A stretch of 64,000 nucleotides of DNA from JALORV01 sp963766365 (lineage in GTDB: Bacteria > Pseudomonadota > Gammaproteobacteria > Burkholderiales > Burkholderiaceae_F), in the NCBI GenBank assembly GCA_963766365.1, contig CAVXZK010000016.1:107513-171512 (forward strand), given 5' to 3'. Position numbers and translations under genes: made by a program. Positions 19,467 through 29,594 of the stretch are shown here, piece after piece; positions within the stretch are counted from its first letter, which is position 1, and every line of letters begins with the position of its first letter. Under the pieces are notes generated by a model. It was not told the DNA's origin and searched no databases. It saw only the letters and a program-made list of their open reading frames with translations.

Positions 19467-20969
19467 GTGCTGAAGAACTCTCGACTCTGGGCGGCGTTGC
19501 TCCTGCTGGCCGCCGTGCTCGGCCTGGGTGTGTGGTGGTTCTCGCGCGGGGCTGCCGAAGCACCGAAGTACCGCCTGGCGAAGATCGAGCGTGGCCCGCT
19601 GACCGCGGCCGTCGCATCCACGGGGACACTGAACCCGGTGACGTCGGTGCAGGTCGGCACACAGGTCTCGGGACAGATCAAGGAACTGTTCGTCGACTTC
19701 AACTCGCCGGTCAAGCAGGGGCAGCTGATCGCGCGCATCGACCCGGAAACCTTCCAGTACCGCGTGCGCCAGGCGGAGGCGGATCTGGAAGCCGCGCGCT
19801 CGTCACTCAACCGCGCCCGTGTTTCGCTCGCCAACACGCAGCGCGATCTCGCGCGTACCAAGGAGCTGGTCGAGCGCAAGTTCACGTCGCCGGCCGAACT
19901 GGACCGCGTGCAGTCCACCTACGACCTGGCTGCGGCGGAAGTGCGCACCGCGCAGGCGGTGGTGCAGCAGCGCGAGGCCCAGGTCGCCACCTCGCGCATC
20001 GATCTCGGTCGCACCGAGATCCGCGCACCGGTCGATGGCGTCGTCATCAAGCGCAGCGTGGATGTCGGCCAGACGGTGGCCGCGAGCCTGCAGGCGCCGG
20101 AGCTCTTCATCATTGCCAAGGACCTGCGCGACATGCAGGTCGATACCTCGATCGACGAGGCCGACGTCGGGCGCATCCGCATCGGCCAGCGCGCCAGCTT
20201 CACGGTGGACGCGTTTCCCGGCCGCACCTTCAACGGCGACGTGAAGAGCGTGCGCAAGGCGCCGCAGAACGTGCAGAACGTCGTTACTTATATTGCGATC
20301 GTCTCGGCCAACAACGAGCGCGGCGAACTGCTGCCGGGCATGACGGCCAACGTGCGCATCGTCACCGACACGCGCGAGTCGGTGCTCAAGGCGCCCAACG
20401 GCGCGTTGCGCTTTCGTCCGGCGGGAACGGCCGTGACCAACGATGCGGCCAAGGGCGCGACCAGCGTCAGCGACAAGTCAGGTGCGAGCGCGGGTGCGGC
20501 CGGTGGCGGCGCGATGACCCAGTTCCGCGAGCGCCTGGTGAACGAACTCAAGCTCGATGCCGAGCAGCAGCAGCGGCTCGAGCCGATCTTCGCGGAGAGC
20601 CGCAACAAGTTCATGGGGCTGCGCGATCTGCCGGAGGACGCGCGTGCGAAGGCGAGTGGCGCGATCCGCGCCGAACTGCGCGCGAAGATCGAAGACACGC
20701 TGAAGCCCGAGCAGAAGGCGCGCTTTGCAGAGATCGCCGCGGAGTTTGCGGGGCGGGCCGGCGGCGGCCAGACCACGCGCGGCCGTGTGTGGGTGCTCGA
20801 CGATGGCAAGCCGCGCGGTATTGATGTGCGCGTCGGGCTGTCGGACGGCACGATGACCGAGGTCAGCGGCGACGGCGTCACCGAAGGCCTCGAAGTGATC
20901 GTCGGGCAGCAGGGCGGCACCGGGGCGGCTCCGGCGCAGAGGGGTGCGCCGCCACGGATGTTCTTCTAA
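19467..20969 (+). CDS. MacA-type efflux periplasmic adaptor with inserted Spy-like segment
   Basis: A 500-residue adaptor of a MacAB-type tripartite exporter. A GTG start follows GGGAAAG. Residues 8-26 are an N-terminal membrane anchor. The barrel-sandwich and coiled-coil hairpin (about 50-200; EIRAPVDGVVIKRSVDVGQTV) and a beta-barrel (to about 315) follow. Residues about 322-437 are a low-complexity linker plus a helical hairpin with LKLDAEQQQRL and TLKPEQKARF, which look like the LTXXQ repeats of Spy/CpxP. Normal adaptor sequence resumes at GRVWVLDDGKPRGIDV. It is followed by its ATPase and permease genes. Confidence 0.88.
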   Translation: MLKNSRLWAALLLLAAVLGLGVWWFSRGAAEAPKYRLAKIERGPLTAAVASTGTLNPVTSVQVGTQVSGQIKELFVDFNSPVKQGQLIARIDPETFQYRVRQAEADLEAARSSLNRARVSLANTQRDLARTKELVERKFTSPAELDRVQSTYDLAAAEVRTAQAVVQQREAQVATSRIDLGRTEIRAPVDGVVIKRSVDVGQTVAASLQAPELFIIAKDLRDMQVDTSIDEADVGRIRIGQRASFTVDAFPGRTFNGDVKSVRKAPQNVQNVVTYIAIVSANNERGELLPGMTANVRIVTDTRESVLKAPNGALRFRPAGTAVTNDAAKGATSVSDKSGASAGAAGGGAMTQFRERLVNELKLDAEQQQRLEPIFAESRNKFMGLRDLPEDARAKASGAIRAELRAKIEDTLKPEQKARFAEIAAEFAGRAGGGQTTRGRVWVLDDGKPRGIDVRVGLSDGTMTEVSGDGVTEGLEVIVGQQGGTGAAPAQRGAPPRMFF

Positions 20970-20994
20970 TAATCGCGCGCAAGAGAGTCACGTC

Positions 20995-21729
20995 GTGCTG
21001 ATCGAAACCCGCGACCTGCGCAAGGACTACACGCTCGGTGACATGGTCGTGCATGCGCTCGCGGGCGTGAGCCTGTCGATCGACGCGGGCGAGTTCGTCG
21101 CGGTGATGGGCCCGTCGGGCTCGGGCAAGTCGACTTTCATGAACATGATCGGCTGCCTGGACCGGCCGAGCTCCGGCGGTTACTTCCTCGCGGGTGAAGA
21201 TGTCGCGGCCATGGATTCCGATGCGCTGGCCACGGTGCGCAATCGTCGCATCGGCTTCGTGTTCCAGCAGTTCAACCTGCTGCCGCGCACCAGTGCGCTC
21301 GAGAACGTCGAACTGCCGCTGATGTACGCCAACGTGCCGATCAAGGAACGGCACGAGCGCGCGCGCGGCAAGCTCGAACTCGTGGGCCTGGGCGATCGCG
21401 TCGATCACCAGCCGTCGCAGCTTTCCGGCGGACAGCAGCAGCGCGTGGCCATTGCGCGCGCGCTGGTCAACGACCCGTCGCTGATCCTGGCGGACGAGCC
21501 GACCGGCGCGCTCGATTCGCGCACCAGCGTCGAGATCATGGCGCTGCTGCAGCAGCTCAATGCCGGCGGCATGACGATCGTCGTGGTCACGCACGAGAAC
21601 GACATCGCCGCGTTCGCCTCGCGTGTCGTGCACTTCCGCGACGGCAAGGTGGTCAGCGACGACCGGCAGACGCCGCGCTCGGCGCACGACGAACTCGCGA
21701 AGCTCGATCGGGTGGCTGAGGCGGCATGA
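20995..21729 (+). CDS. MacB-type efflux ATPase (LolD/MacB subfamily)
   Basis: A 244-residue ABC ATPase with Walker A GPSGSGKST, signature LSGGQQQRVAIARAL and Walker B LILADEPTGALD, placing it in the MacB/LolD group. The reading frame extends upstream into the adaptor gene. GTG 20995 is chosen because AAGAGAG lies about 10 bases upstream and the sequence after it starts the family-typical LIETRDLRKDYTLGDMVVHAL. It is split from the permease, unlike E. coli MacB, where ATPase and permease are one chain. Confidence 0.92.
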   Translation: MLIETRDLRKDYTLGDMVVHALAGVSLSIDAGEFVAVMGPSGSGKSTFMNMIGCLDRPSSGGYFLAGEDVAAMDSDALATVRNRRIGFVFQQFNLLPRTSALENVELPLMYANVPIKERHERARGKLELVGLGDRVDHQPSQLSGGQQQRVAIARALVNDPSLILADEPTGALDSRTSVEIMALLQQLNAGGMTIVVVTHENDIAAFASRVVHFRDGKVVSDDRQTPRSAHDELAKLDRVAEAA

Positions 21730-21739
21730 GCACGCAACC

Positions 21740-22972
<1,233 letters not shown>

Positions 22973-23068
22973 CCGCCCTGCCGCCGCCCTTATCGGGCGG
23001 CTGGAAGCGGCCTGCTGCGGCAGCATGCAGACAACGGCACGGGCCTCACGCCCGGCGCCGCGAGCAGC

Positions 23069-24778
23069 ATGTCCCGATCGTTTGCAGTCCGCTGTGCCCC
23101 GCACCTCGCGCTCGCCTTCCTTGCGGCGGCGGTGCTCCTGCTCGCCTGGCCTGGCGACGCGGCGGCGATGTTGCGCGGCATCAGTCTGCAGCCGGACGAC
23201 CGCCAACGCACCTGGCTCACCGCCATCAGTGGCTTCAGCCTTGGGCTGGCTCTCGGGCTCATGGTCTACGAACTGCGTGCGCGTGGCATCGCGATCAAGC
23301 TGCGGCGGTTGAAGGATCTCGCGGCGAGCGTCGATGGACGCGATGGCGACGAGACACCGCGCGGCAAGATCAACCACGAACTGGAGCGGTTGTCGGACGA
23401 GGTGCTGTACAGCGCCCGGCGCATCAGCAAGGAGCGGCGCGAGTTCGACCAGCAGGCCACGGCGTGGCAGGCAATGTTCGCCGCGACGCTGGATTCGATG
23501 TTCGTGCTGGACGGCAAGGGGCACGTCAAGGACCTGAACCCGGCCGCCGAGCGCCAGTTCAAGATCACCGCCGCCGACGCCGTCGGCAAACACCTCGCCG
23601 ACCTGCTGTTTCCGCTGCCGCACCGCGCGCTCGACAACGCCGCGTTCATGCAGGACATCGCAGTCGGCAAGTCGGTCGGTCGTCGCCAGGAACTGATCGT
23701 GCACTGCGGGCAGCGCCAGTTTCCGGTGGAAATGGCGGTGGCCGAGTTTCACGTCGGCGAAGAACTGGGCCTGATCGTCACGGCGCGCGACATCTCCGCG
23801 CATCGCCAGACCCGCGCCGACCTGAAGCGCGTGCGTGAGCAGGCTGATCGTCTGCAGGCACGCCTGCGCGGCGAACTCGCGACACGTCGCCCCGGCCGCG
23901 ATGCGCCGGCCACGCTGCCTCCCGACGCGCTGGTGCTGCCGCGGGTGGAAGGCGGCACCCCGTTCACGCTGGAGGACGCCTGCGGCGACGTGATCCGCAA
24001 GCTGGTGGTCAAGGCCGAGCGCAAGGGGCTCGGCTTCCGCTACGAGGACACCGAAGTCCAGGGCATGGGCCTGATCGGCGATGCGTCGCGGCTGCGCGGC
24101 GTCGCCTCCGAACTGATCGACAGCGTCATCCGGCACTCCACGATCGGCGAGATCATCGTGCACTTCTCGGCGACGTCGAAGGACGAGCGCAGCATCGAAC
24201 TGGTCGTCAGCGTCACGTCGACCGGCATGACGGTCGACGAGAGCACGCATGTGGGCCGACCGGTCATCGTTCTGCCGAAGGTGAGCGGCCGCTCGAAGAC
24301 GCGCGCGATACCGAACCCGGACAAGCGCGCGGTGGACGTGGCCGGTGTCGAGACGGAAGTCATCAGGACGGCGGACAGCGGCGTGGTGTTCAAGGCCCGC
24401 ATGCACTACGCCGTGGATCTGTCGCGCGTGACGATCGATCTGGGCGCGCTGGCCGGTGTCACGACGGCCGCCGCGGACGACGACACCGACCCGCGCATGG
24501 TCGCGGAGTTCGCGCGCGCCGCGGCGCGGCTGCGCCACAACGCCGACAAGGGCAACCTCGGCGCCCTGTGGGCGCAGGCGCACCGACTGAAGGAAATCTG
24601 GCTGCCGCTCGCGCCACTCGCCGAAGCCGGCCTCGTCAGCGCACTGGCGCACACCGCACGCGGTGGCGACGGCGCCAATGCCCGCATGCTGGCACGGCGC
24701 CTGGCAGAAGCGCTCGATGCCACCGTGCGGCAGAACATGACCGTCACGGAAGCGGATATCGAGGAACCGGTCGCGTGA
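23069..24778 (+). CDS. Membrane PAS protein with degenerate kinase core and C-terminal Hpt-like segment
   Basis: A 569-residue protein. Two membrane segments lie at about residues 10-32 and 50-67. A short linker helix and a PAS domain (TLDSMFVLDGKGHVKDLNPAAERQF, about 140-245) follow. Then comes a region aligned with the histidine-kinase ATPase domain, but the N-box is altered (ELIDSVIRHS in place of N-L-x2-N-A-x-K-F/H) and the G1 box reads VTSTGM where D-x-G is expected, so ATP binding is doubtful. No phosphoacceptor H-box is seen before it. The end has AHRLKEIW with His505 and a helical tail, like an Hpt domain. No response regulator is adjacent. Confidence 0.65.
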   Translation: MSRSFAVRCAPHLALAFLAAAVLLLAWPGDAAAMLRGISLQPDDRQRTWLTAISGFSLGLALGLMVYELRARGIAIKLRRLKDLAASVDGRDGDETPRGKINHELERLSDEVLYSARRISKERREFDQQATAWQAMFAATLDSMFVLDGKGHVKDLNPAAERQFKITAADAVGKHLADLLFPLPHRALDNAAFMQDIAVGKSVGRRQELIVHCGQRQFPVEMAVAEFHVGEELGLIVTARDISAHRQTRADLKRVREQADRLQARLRGELATRRPGRDAPATLPPDALVLPRVEGGTPFTLEDACGDVIRKLVVKAERKGLGFRYEDTEVQGMGLIGDASRLRGVASELIDSVIRHSTIGEIIVHFSATSKDERSIELVVSVTSTGMTVDESTHVGRPVIVLPKVSGRSKTRAIPNPDKRAVDVAGVETEVIRTADSGVVFKARMHYAVDLSRVTIDLGALAGVTTAAADDDTDPRMVAEFARAAARLRHNADKGNLGALWAQAHRLKEIWLPLAPLAEAGLVSALAHTARGGDGANARMLARRLAEALDATVRQNMTVTEADIEEPVA

Positions 24779-24868
24779 GCCGCGACGAGAGCACGCCGTC
24801 GCACGCTAACATTGCGCGCCGCAACGCCACGGCCCCTTCTGCGGGACGGCGCTGCTCACGGGGACTCC

Positions 24869-25405
24869 ATGGAACGCAAACTCCTGCTCGGCGTCGCTTG
24901 CGCCGTGCTTGCCGGCTGCACGGCGTTCGGACCGCCGGCAATCACGCTGACCCGCGGCGAGATCGCCGAGCGCGCGTTTATCGATCGCCAGGAGATCGAG
25001 CCGCGCAAGATCTTCAGGGGCATGGAAGGACTCAACATCAGCGGTCCGGAGGTCGGCTTCCAGACCACCGCGCAGCGGGTGGAACTGGCGTGGACCGCGA
25101 AGCTCGCCGACGGACCGATGGGCATTCCGCTGTCGCTGCGACTCGCGATCTCGGGCGCGCCGGTGCTGAATGCGCAGCGCAACGGCATCGATCTTGCCGA
25201 AACGCGCATCGAGGAGGTGCGGCTGCCCTCGGTGCCGTTCATCAACATCGACACGAAGAAGATCGGCCAGGGCGGAGACGCGCTGGGCACGCTGCCGCTG
25301 CTGCAGTTCCGGCCCGAGGAACTCAATCGCGACGGCGTCATCTACCAGCCGACGACCGTCTCGCTCGACACGTTCGGCCTGCGCGTCGACCTCGAACCGA
25401 AATAG
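24869..25405 (+). CDS. DUF1439 (YceB-like) lipoprotein
   Basis: A 178-residue predicted lipoprotein. The signal peptide MERKLLLGVACAVLAGC has the lipobox LAGC with Cys17 as the lipid-modified residue, so it probably sits in the outer membrane facing the periplasm. The body (LTRGEIAERAFIDRQEIEPRKIF ... LSLRLAISGAPVLNAQRNGIDL) matches DUF1439, a tubular lipid-binding-like fold in E. coli YceB. A longer in-frame start is rejected because it removes the signal. Function is not established. Confidence 0.82.
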   Translation: MERKLLLGVACAVLAGCTAFGPPAITLTRGEIAERAFIDRQEIEPRKIFRGMEGLNISGPEVGFQTTAQRVELAWTAKLADGPMGIPLSLRLAISGAPVLNAQRNGIDLAETRIEEVRLPSVPFINIDTKKIGQGGDALGTLPLLQFRPEELNRDGVIYQPTTVSLDTFGLRVDLEPK

Positions 25406-25420
25406 CTCCGGAGTCCGCAC

Positions 25421-26278
25421 TTGGACCTGCTCGTCCTGGCCAAGGCGGCCATCCTCGGCATCGTCGAGGGACTCACCGAGTTCCTGCCGATCTCTTCGAC
25501 GGGGCACCTGATCGTCGCCAGTTCGCTGCTCGAGTTCCGCGGCCAGCATGTGGCGACCTTCGAGATCGCGATCCAGACGGGCGCGATGTTCGCGGTGATC
25601 TGGGAGTACCGGCAGCGCCTGATGGCCGCGGTGGCGGGCATCGCTTCGGAAGCGGTAGCGCAGCGCTTCGTCATCAACGTGACGGTGGCGTTCATTCCGG
25701 CCGTCGTCTTCGGGCTCGCGCTCGGCAAGGTCATCAAGGAGCATCTGTTCCACCCGGTGCCGGTCGCGGCCGCGTTCGTCGTCGGCGGCTTCGTGATCCT
25801 GTGGGCCGAGGCGCGCCACAAGCGGCTCTATGGCGAGCGCGACCTGCTGGGCCAGCGCCACGCGCGCGTGGAAACGGTCGATGACATGACGCCGCTCGAC
25901 GCGCTCAAGGTGGGTCTCGTGCAGTGCCTTGCGCTGATACCCGGCACCAGCCGCTCCGGCGCCACGATCATCGGCGCGATGATCCTCGGGCTGTCGCGCA
26001 AGGCCGCCACCGAGTTCAGTTTCTATCTGGCGATACCGACGCTGATCGGCGCCGGCGTCTATTCGGTGTGGAAGCAGCGCGAGGCGTTCGTCGTGGCCGA
26101 CCTGCCGGCGTTCGGCGTCGGCCTGGTGTTCGCCTTCCTCTCGGCGTGGCTGTGCATCCGCTGGCTGATCCGCTACATCTCGACGCACGACTTCACGATG
26201 TTCGGGTGGTACCGCATCGTCTTCGGCGGCGTCATCCTGGTGACGGCCTGGCTCGGCTGGGTCGACTGGACGCGCTGA
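25421..26278 (+). CDS. uppP: Undecaprenyl-diphosphatase UppP (BacA)
   Basis: A 285-residue, multi-helix membrane phosphatase that recycles undecaprenyl pyrophosphate for cell-wall and polysaccharide synthesis. The active-site motifs EGLTEFLPISSTGHL (residues 16-30) and PGTSRSGATIIGAM (about 176-189) are intact. It starts with TTG, preceded by GGAG. Its TGA overlaps the next ATG (TGATG). A decayed second copy of its 3' part lies 0.7 kb downstream. Confidence 0.95.
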   Translation: MDLLVLAKAAILGIVEGLTEFLPISSTGHLIVASSLLEFRGQHVATFEIAIQTGAMFAVIWEYRQRLMAAVAGIASEAVAQRFVINVTVAFIPAVVFGLALGKVIKEHLFHPVPVAAAFVVGGFVILWAEARHKRLYGERDLLGQRHARVETVDDMTPLDALKVGLVQCLALIPGTSRSGATIIGAMILGLSRKAATEFSFYLAIPTLIGAGVYSVWKQREAFVVADLPAFGVGLVFAFLSAWLCIRWLIRYISTHDFTMFGWYRIVFGGVILVTAWLGWVDWTR

Positions 26279-27012
26279 TGGAACCCGGGGCCGCTCCGGC
26301 GACGTCGGGCCGCGGGCTCGACGCGGCGCTGGCGCTCGCCAGCGCCGCGATCGTCGCCTTGGGCGTGCTGGGACTGGGCTGGTCCGTGTTCACGGTGATG
26401 GTGGTGTTCTGGTTCGATAACGTTGCCATCGGCGCGTTCAATGTGCTGCGCATGCGGGTCAGCGGCGCGCGCATCGGCGGGGCGGGGAAAGCCGAAGCGT
26501 CGCGGATGGCGGCATTCTTCACGGTGCACTTCGGGGGGTTCACTGCCGCTAGCGGTTTCTTGGTTTTGCTGCTGTTCGGCCTGCCCGAACTGGGGTACCC
26601 GGCGACGAAAAGCGGCTCCATCGAGCCGCTCGGACCCGGCCTGAAGATCCTGTTCGCCGACCGCTGGCGCTGGCTGGCGATCGCGGCGCTCGTCGTGACG
26701 GTGCACGCGGTGAGGTTCGCGCAGTGGGCGGCAGCAACCCGCACGGCGCCGACCCCGTTGAGGAGCCTGATGGCGGCGCCTTACGGCCGAATGATCGTCC
26801 TGCACGTCTCGCTGCTCGCCGGCGGGGCCCTGATCATTGAACACGGAGCGCCCGTGCTGGGTGTGCTGCTGCTGGTCGCACTGAAGCTCGGCTATGACCT
26901 CTTTTCGCTGTGGCGTGCACAGCCCGGGGCAGACGGAGATGAGGCGCAGTCGCTCGCGCGGCGCCTGCCGGTCGCCGCCCCCGCGCGCGCGTCGAAGCGG
27001 TCGATCACATGA
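26278..27012 (+). CDS. DUF6498-like membrane protein, copy 1
   Basis: A 244-residue integral membrane protein with about five to six hydrophobic helices. The motif MVVFWFDNVAIGAFNVLRM near residue 40 is typical of DUF6498 proteins, and AAPYGRMIVLHVSLLAGG lies in the C-terminal half. The long frame upstream lies inside uppP. The ATG at 26278 overlaps the uppP stop. It is a paralogue of the protein at 27293-28009. The last 20 or so codons may derive from the duplicated uppP junction. No enzymatic function is known. Confidence 0.7.
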   Translation: MEPGAAPATSGRGLDAALALASAAIVALGVLGLGWSVFTVMVVFWFDNVAIGAFNVLRMRVSGARIGGAGKAEASRMAAFFTVHFGGFTAASGFLVLLLFGLPELGYPATKSGSIEPLGPGLKILFADRWRWLAIAALVVTVHAVRFAQWAAATRTAPTPLRSLMAAPYGRMIVLHVSLLAGGALIIEHGAPVLGVLLLVALKLGYDLFSLWRAQPGADGDEAQSLARRLPVAAPARASKRSIT

Positions 27013-27293
27013 CGCCGCTCGACGCCCTCAGGGTGGGTCTGGTCCAGTGCATTGCGCTGATCCGGGGCACGAGCCGGTCCGGCGCCACGACCATTGGCGC
27101 GATGATTCCCGGGCTGTCGCGCCGCGCGGCCACCGAGTTCAGCTTGTACCGGGCGATTCCGGCTCTGATCGGCGCCGGCGTTTACCCGGTATGCACGCAG
27201 CGCGAGGCATTCGCGATGGCCGACCTGCCGGTGTTCGGCGTCGGCCTCGCGTTCGCTTCGGCGTGGTCCGGCATCGTCGACTGGAGCCACTGA
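27009..27293 (+). pseudogene. Truncated second copy of uppP
   Basis: A 94-codon reading frame whose product matches the C-terminal third of UppP. MTPLDALRVGLVQCIALIRGTSRSG parallels residues from about 155 of the intact copy. It lacks the whole N-terminal half with EGLTEFLPISSTGHL, has Arg for Pro in PGTSRSG, and has lost about 30 residues before a shortened end (SAWSGIVDWSH against TAWLGWVDWTR). It cannot be a phosphatase by itself. It keeps an ATG overlapping the previous stop (ATGA) and a stop overlapping the next start (TGATG), so it may still be translated. Confidence 0.88.
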
Positions 27294-28009
27294 TGGACGC
27301 GACCGGCGAAGACACCGCGATGGGTCGCATGCTCGATGCGGCACTCGCGATCGGCAGCGCGGCCGTCATCGCCTGGGGTGTGCTTGTCCTCGGCTGGTCG
27401 GTGTTCGTGGTGATGGCGTTGTTCTGGTTCGAGAACGTGGTGATCGGCGGCTTCAATGTGCTGCGCATGCTGGTCAGCGGGCTGCGGTCCGGCGCCGGGG
27501 GCATCATCGGCGCGCTGTTCATGGCGGCATTCTTCACCGTGCACTACGGCATGTTCACTGCGGTTCACGGTGTCTTCGTGGTCATGCTGTTCGGCGCGTC
27601 CGAACTCGGCCGTGAAGCCATGAACGGCGGCCTCTATGGACCCCTGGGCAACATGGTGGACCGCCTGTTCGCGGACCGCGAAGGATGGCTGGCGATGATG
27701 GCGATCATCGCGGTGCATGCGGTCAGGTTCATCCAGTGGTCGTTTGCCACGCGAGAGCTGCCGACGCCGCTCAAGGAACTGATGGGCGCGCCGTACGGCC
27801 GGATCGTCGTGCTGCATCTCACGCTGATCCTGGGTGCATTCCTGATCCAGGTGCTGCACGCCCCGGTGCTCGGCGTCCTGCTGCTGCTGGCGCTGAAGCT
27901 GGGCTACGACCTGATGACCCTGGGCGGCGAATCGCAGAAGCAGGAGCAGCACGAAGCGCAGACGCGCGCGCGCCGCCTGCTGATGGTGGGCAGGAGGAAC
28001 CTCCCGTGA
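27293..28009 (+). CDS. DUF6498-like membrane protein, copy 2
   Basis: A 238-residue membrane protein clearly paralogous to the product of 26278-27012 by eye, roughly half of the positions identical. Shared blocks include LDAALAIGSAA, VLGWSVFVVM, FWFENVVIGGFNVLRML, MAAFFTVHYG, LFADREGWLA, VHAVRFIQW, GAPYGRIVVLH and HAPVLGVLLLLALKLGYDL. It arose with the truncated uppP in one tandem duplication and has since diverged. The GTG of the AAA gene overlaps its stop (GTGA). Confidence 0.72.
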   Translation: MDATGEDTAMGRMLDAALAIGSAAVIAWGVLVLGWSVFVVMALFWFENVVIGGFNVLRMLVSGLRSGAGGIIGALFMAAFFTVHYGMFTAVHGVFVVMLFGASELGREAMNGGLYGPLGNMVDRLFADREGWLAMMAIIAVHAVRFIQWSFATRELPTPLKELMGAPYGRIVVLHLTLILGAFLIQVLHAPVLGVLLLLALKLGYDLMTLGGESQKQEQHEAQTRARRLLMVGRRNLP

Positions 28010-29508
28010 GCCGCGACGACGAATGCGATGAGCTGACTGCGCTGCTGCGCTCGCGCTTCCCGATCATCCTGATCCAGTCGCACGAGGAGCCGCGCATCCT
28101 CGAGCTGCTGAAGAAGGCGTCGAACCTCGAGAACCAGGTGCTGATGTCCTGGAGCATCACCAGCGGCATCCGTCGCCACGGGCGCGAGGAAGCCATTTAC
28201 CAGACCAACGACCTGCTCGACGCGCTCAAGCACATCGACAAGACCCAGCAGAACGGCATCTATGTGATGTGCGACGCGCACCCGGGCTTCAAGGACCCGG
28301 TGTCGATGCGGCTGATCCGCGAGATCGCGCTGTCGCATTACCGCAGCGCCCGCACACTCGTGTTCCTGAGCCCGCGCCTGGACGAGATGCCGTCGGAGAT
28401 CCTGCGGTTGTCGGCGCACTTCCATCCGCGCCTGCCCAATCGCGATGACATCCGCGCCCTGGTCACCGAGGAAGCCAGGCGCTACGAGTCACAGTCCGGC
28501 GAGAAGCCGCGCGGCGACCGGCAGGCGCTCGACATGCTGATCATGCATCTGCTCGGCATGGAACAGGACGACGTGCGCCGGCTGGTGCGCCAGGCGCTGC
28601 GCGACGACGGCGCGATCAGCGCTGACGATGTCCGGCGCGTGCTGGCGACCAAGTACGAAGCGCTGGGCGGCGCCGGCACGCTGGCGTACGAGGAAAGCAA
28701 GGTGCGCTTCAACGACGTCGGCGGCCTGGCGCAGCTCAAGCACTGGATCACGCTGCGCCGCAAGCCATTCATCAGTGCCGGCGACGACATCGACCGGCCC
28801 AAGGGCATCGTGCTGCTGGGCGTGCAGGGCGGCGGCAAGAGCCTGGCCGCGCGCGCGATCGCCGGCGAATGGGGCGTGCCGCTGATGCGCATGGATTTCG
28901 GCGCGCTCTACAACAAGTACTACGGCGAGACCGAGCGCAACCTGCGCAACGCCTTCGCGGCCGCGGAGAGCATGTCGCCCTGCGTGCTGTGGATCGACGA
29001 GATCGAAAAGGGCATCTCGACCGACAGCGGCGAGGGCGACGGCGGCGTCTCGCGGCGTGTGCTGGGCACGCTGCTGACGTGGATGGCGGAACGCAAGGAG
29101 CCAGTATTCATGGTGGCGACGGCGAACGACATCTCGCAGTTGCCGCCGGAACTGGTGCGCAAGGGCCGCTTCGACGAGATCTTCTTCGTCGATTTTCCCA
29201 AGCTCGAGGCGCGGATGCAGATCGCACGCATCCATCTGAAGAAGCGCGGACACGATCCGGCGAAATTCGACGTCGAGGGCCTTGCGCGGCTGTCGGAGGC
29301 CTTTTCCGGTGCCGAGATCGAGCAGGCGATCGTCTCGGCCTCTTTCGAGGCGCGTGCCCGCAACGAGTCGCTCGCCTCGGCCGACATCCTCGCGGAGCTC
29401 GAGCGCACACGCCCGCTTAGCGTCGTGATGGCGGAGAAGATCGACGCGCTGCGCGACTGGGCCTCGGAGCGCGCGGTCTACGCCGACGAGCCCGACACTG
29501 CTGCCTAA
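28006..29508 (+). CDS. Ycf46-like AAA ATPase
   Basis: A 500-residue cytoplasmic AAA protein. Residues 1-220 form an N-terminal domain typical of the Ycf46 group (RSRFPIILIQSHEEPRILELL; later FHPRLPNRDDIRALV). The AAA module has Walker A GVQGGGKS (272-279), Walker B CVLWIDEIE (326-334), sensor 1 MVATAND and an arginine-finger-like RKGRFDE. A helical lid ends the protein. Ycf46-type proteins are found with DNA/RNA-regulation roles in cyanobacteria, and the role elsewhere is unknown. It is translationally coupled to the upstream membrane gene. Confidence 0.85.
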   Translation: MSRDDECDELTALLRSRFPIILIQSHEEPRILELLKKASNLENQVLMSWSITSGIRRHGREEAIYQTNDLLDALKHIDKTQQNGIYVMCDAHPGFKDPVSMRLIREIALSHYRSARTLVFLSPRLDEMPSEILRLSAHFHPRLPNRDDIRALVTEEARRYESQSGEKPRGDRQALDMLIMHLLGMEQDDVRRLVRQALRDDGAISADDVRRVLATKYEALGGAGTLAYEESKVRFNDVGGLAQLKHWITLRRKPFISAGDDIDRPKGIVLLGVQGGGKSLAARAIAGEWGVPLMRMDFGALYNKYYGETERNLRNAFAAAESMSPCVLWIDEIEKGISTDSGEGDGGVSRRVLGTLLTWMAERKEPVFMVATANDISQLPPELVRKGRFDEIFFVDFPKLEARMQIARIHLKKRGHDPAKFDVEGLARLSEAFSGAEIEQAIVSASFEARARNESLASADILAELERTRPLSVVMAEKIDALRDWASERAVYADEPDTAA

Positions 29509-29594
29509 CGCGCGCACGGCGCGCTGGCCCGCAGCGGCATGCTCCGAAGGCGCGGGAACCGGGCGCCGGCTTCCCGGCCCGTAGAATTCCTCCG

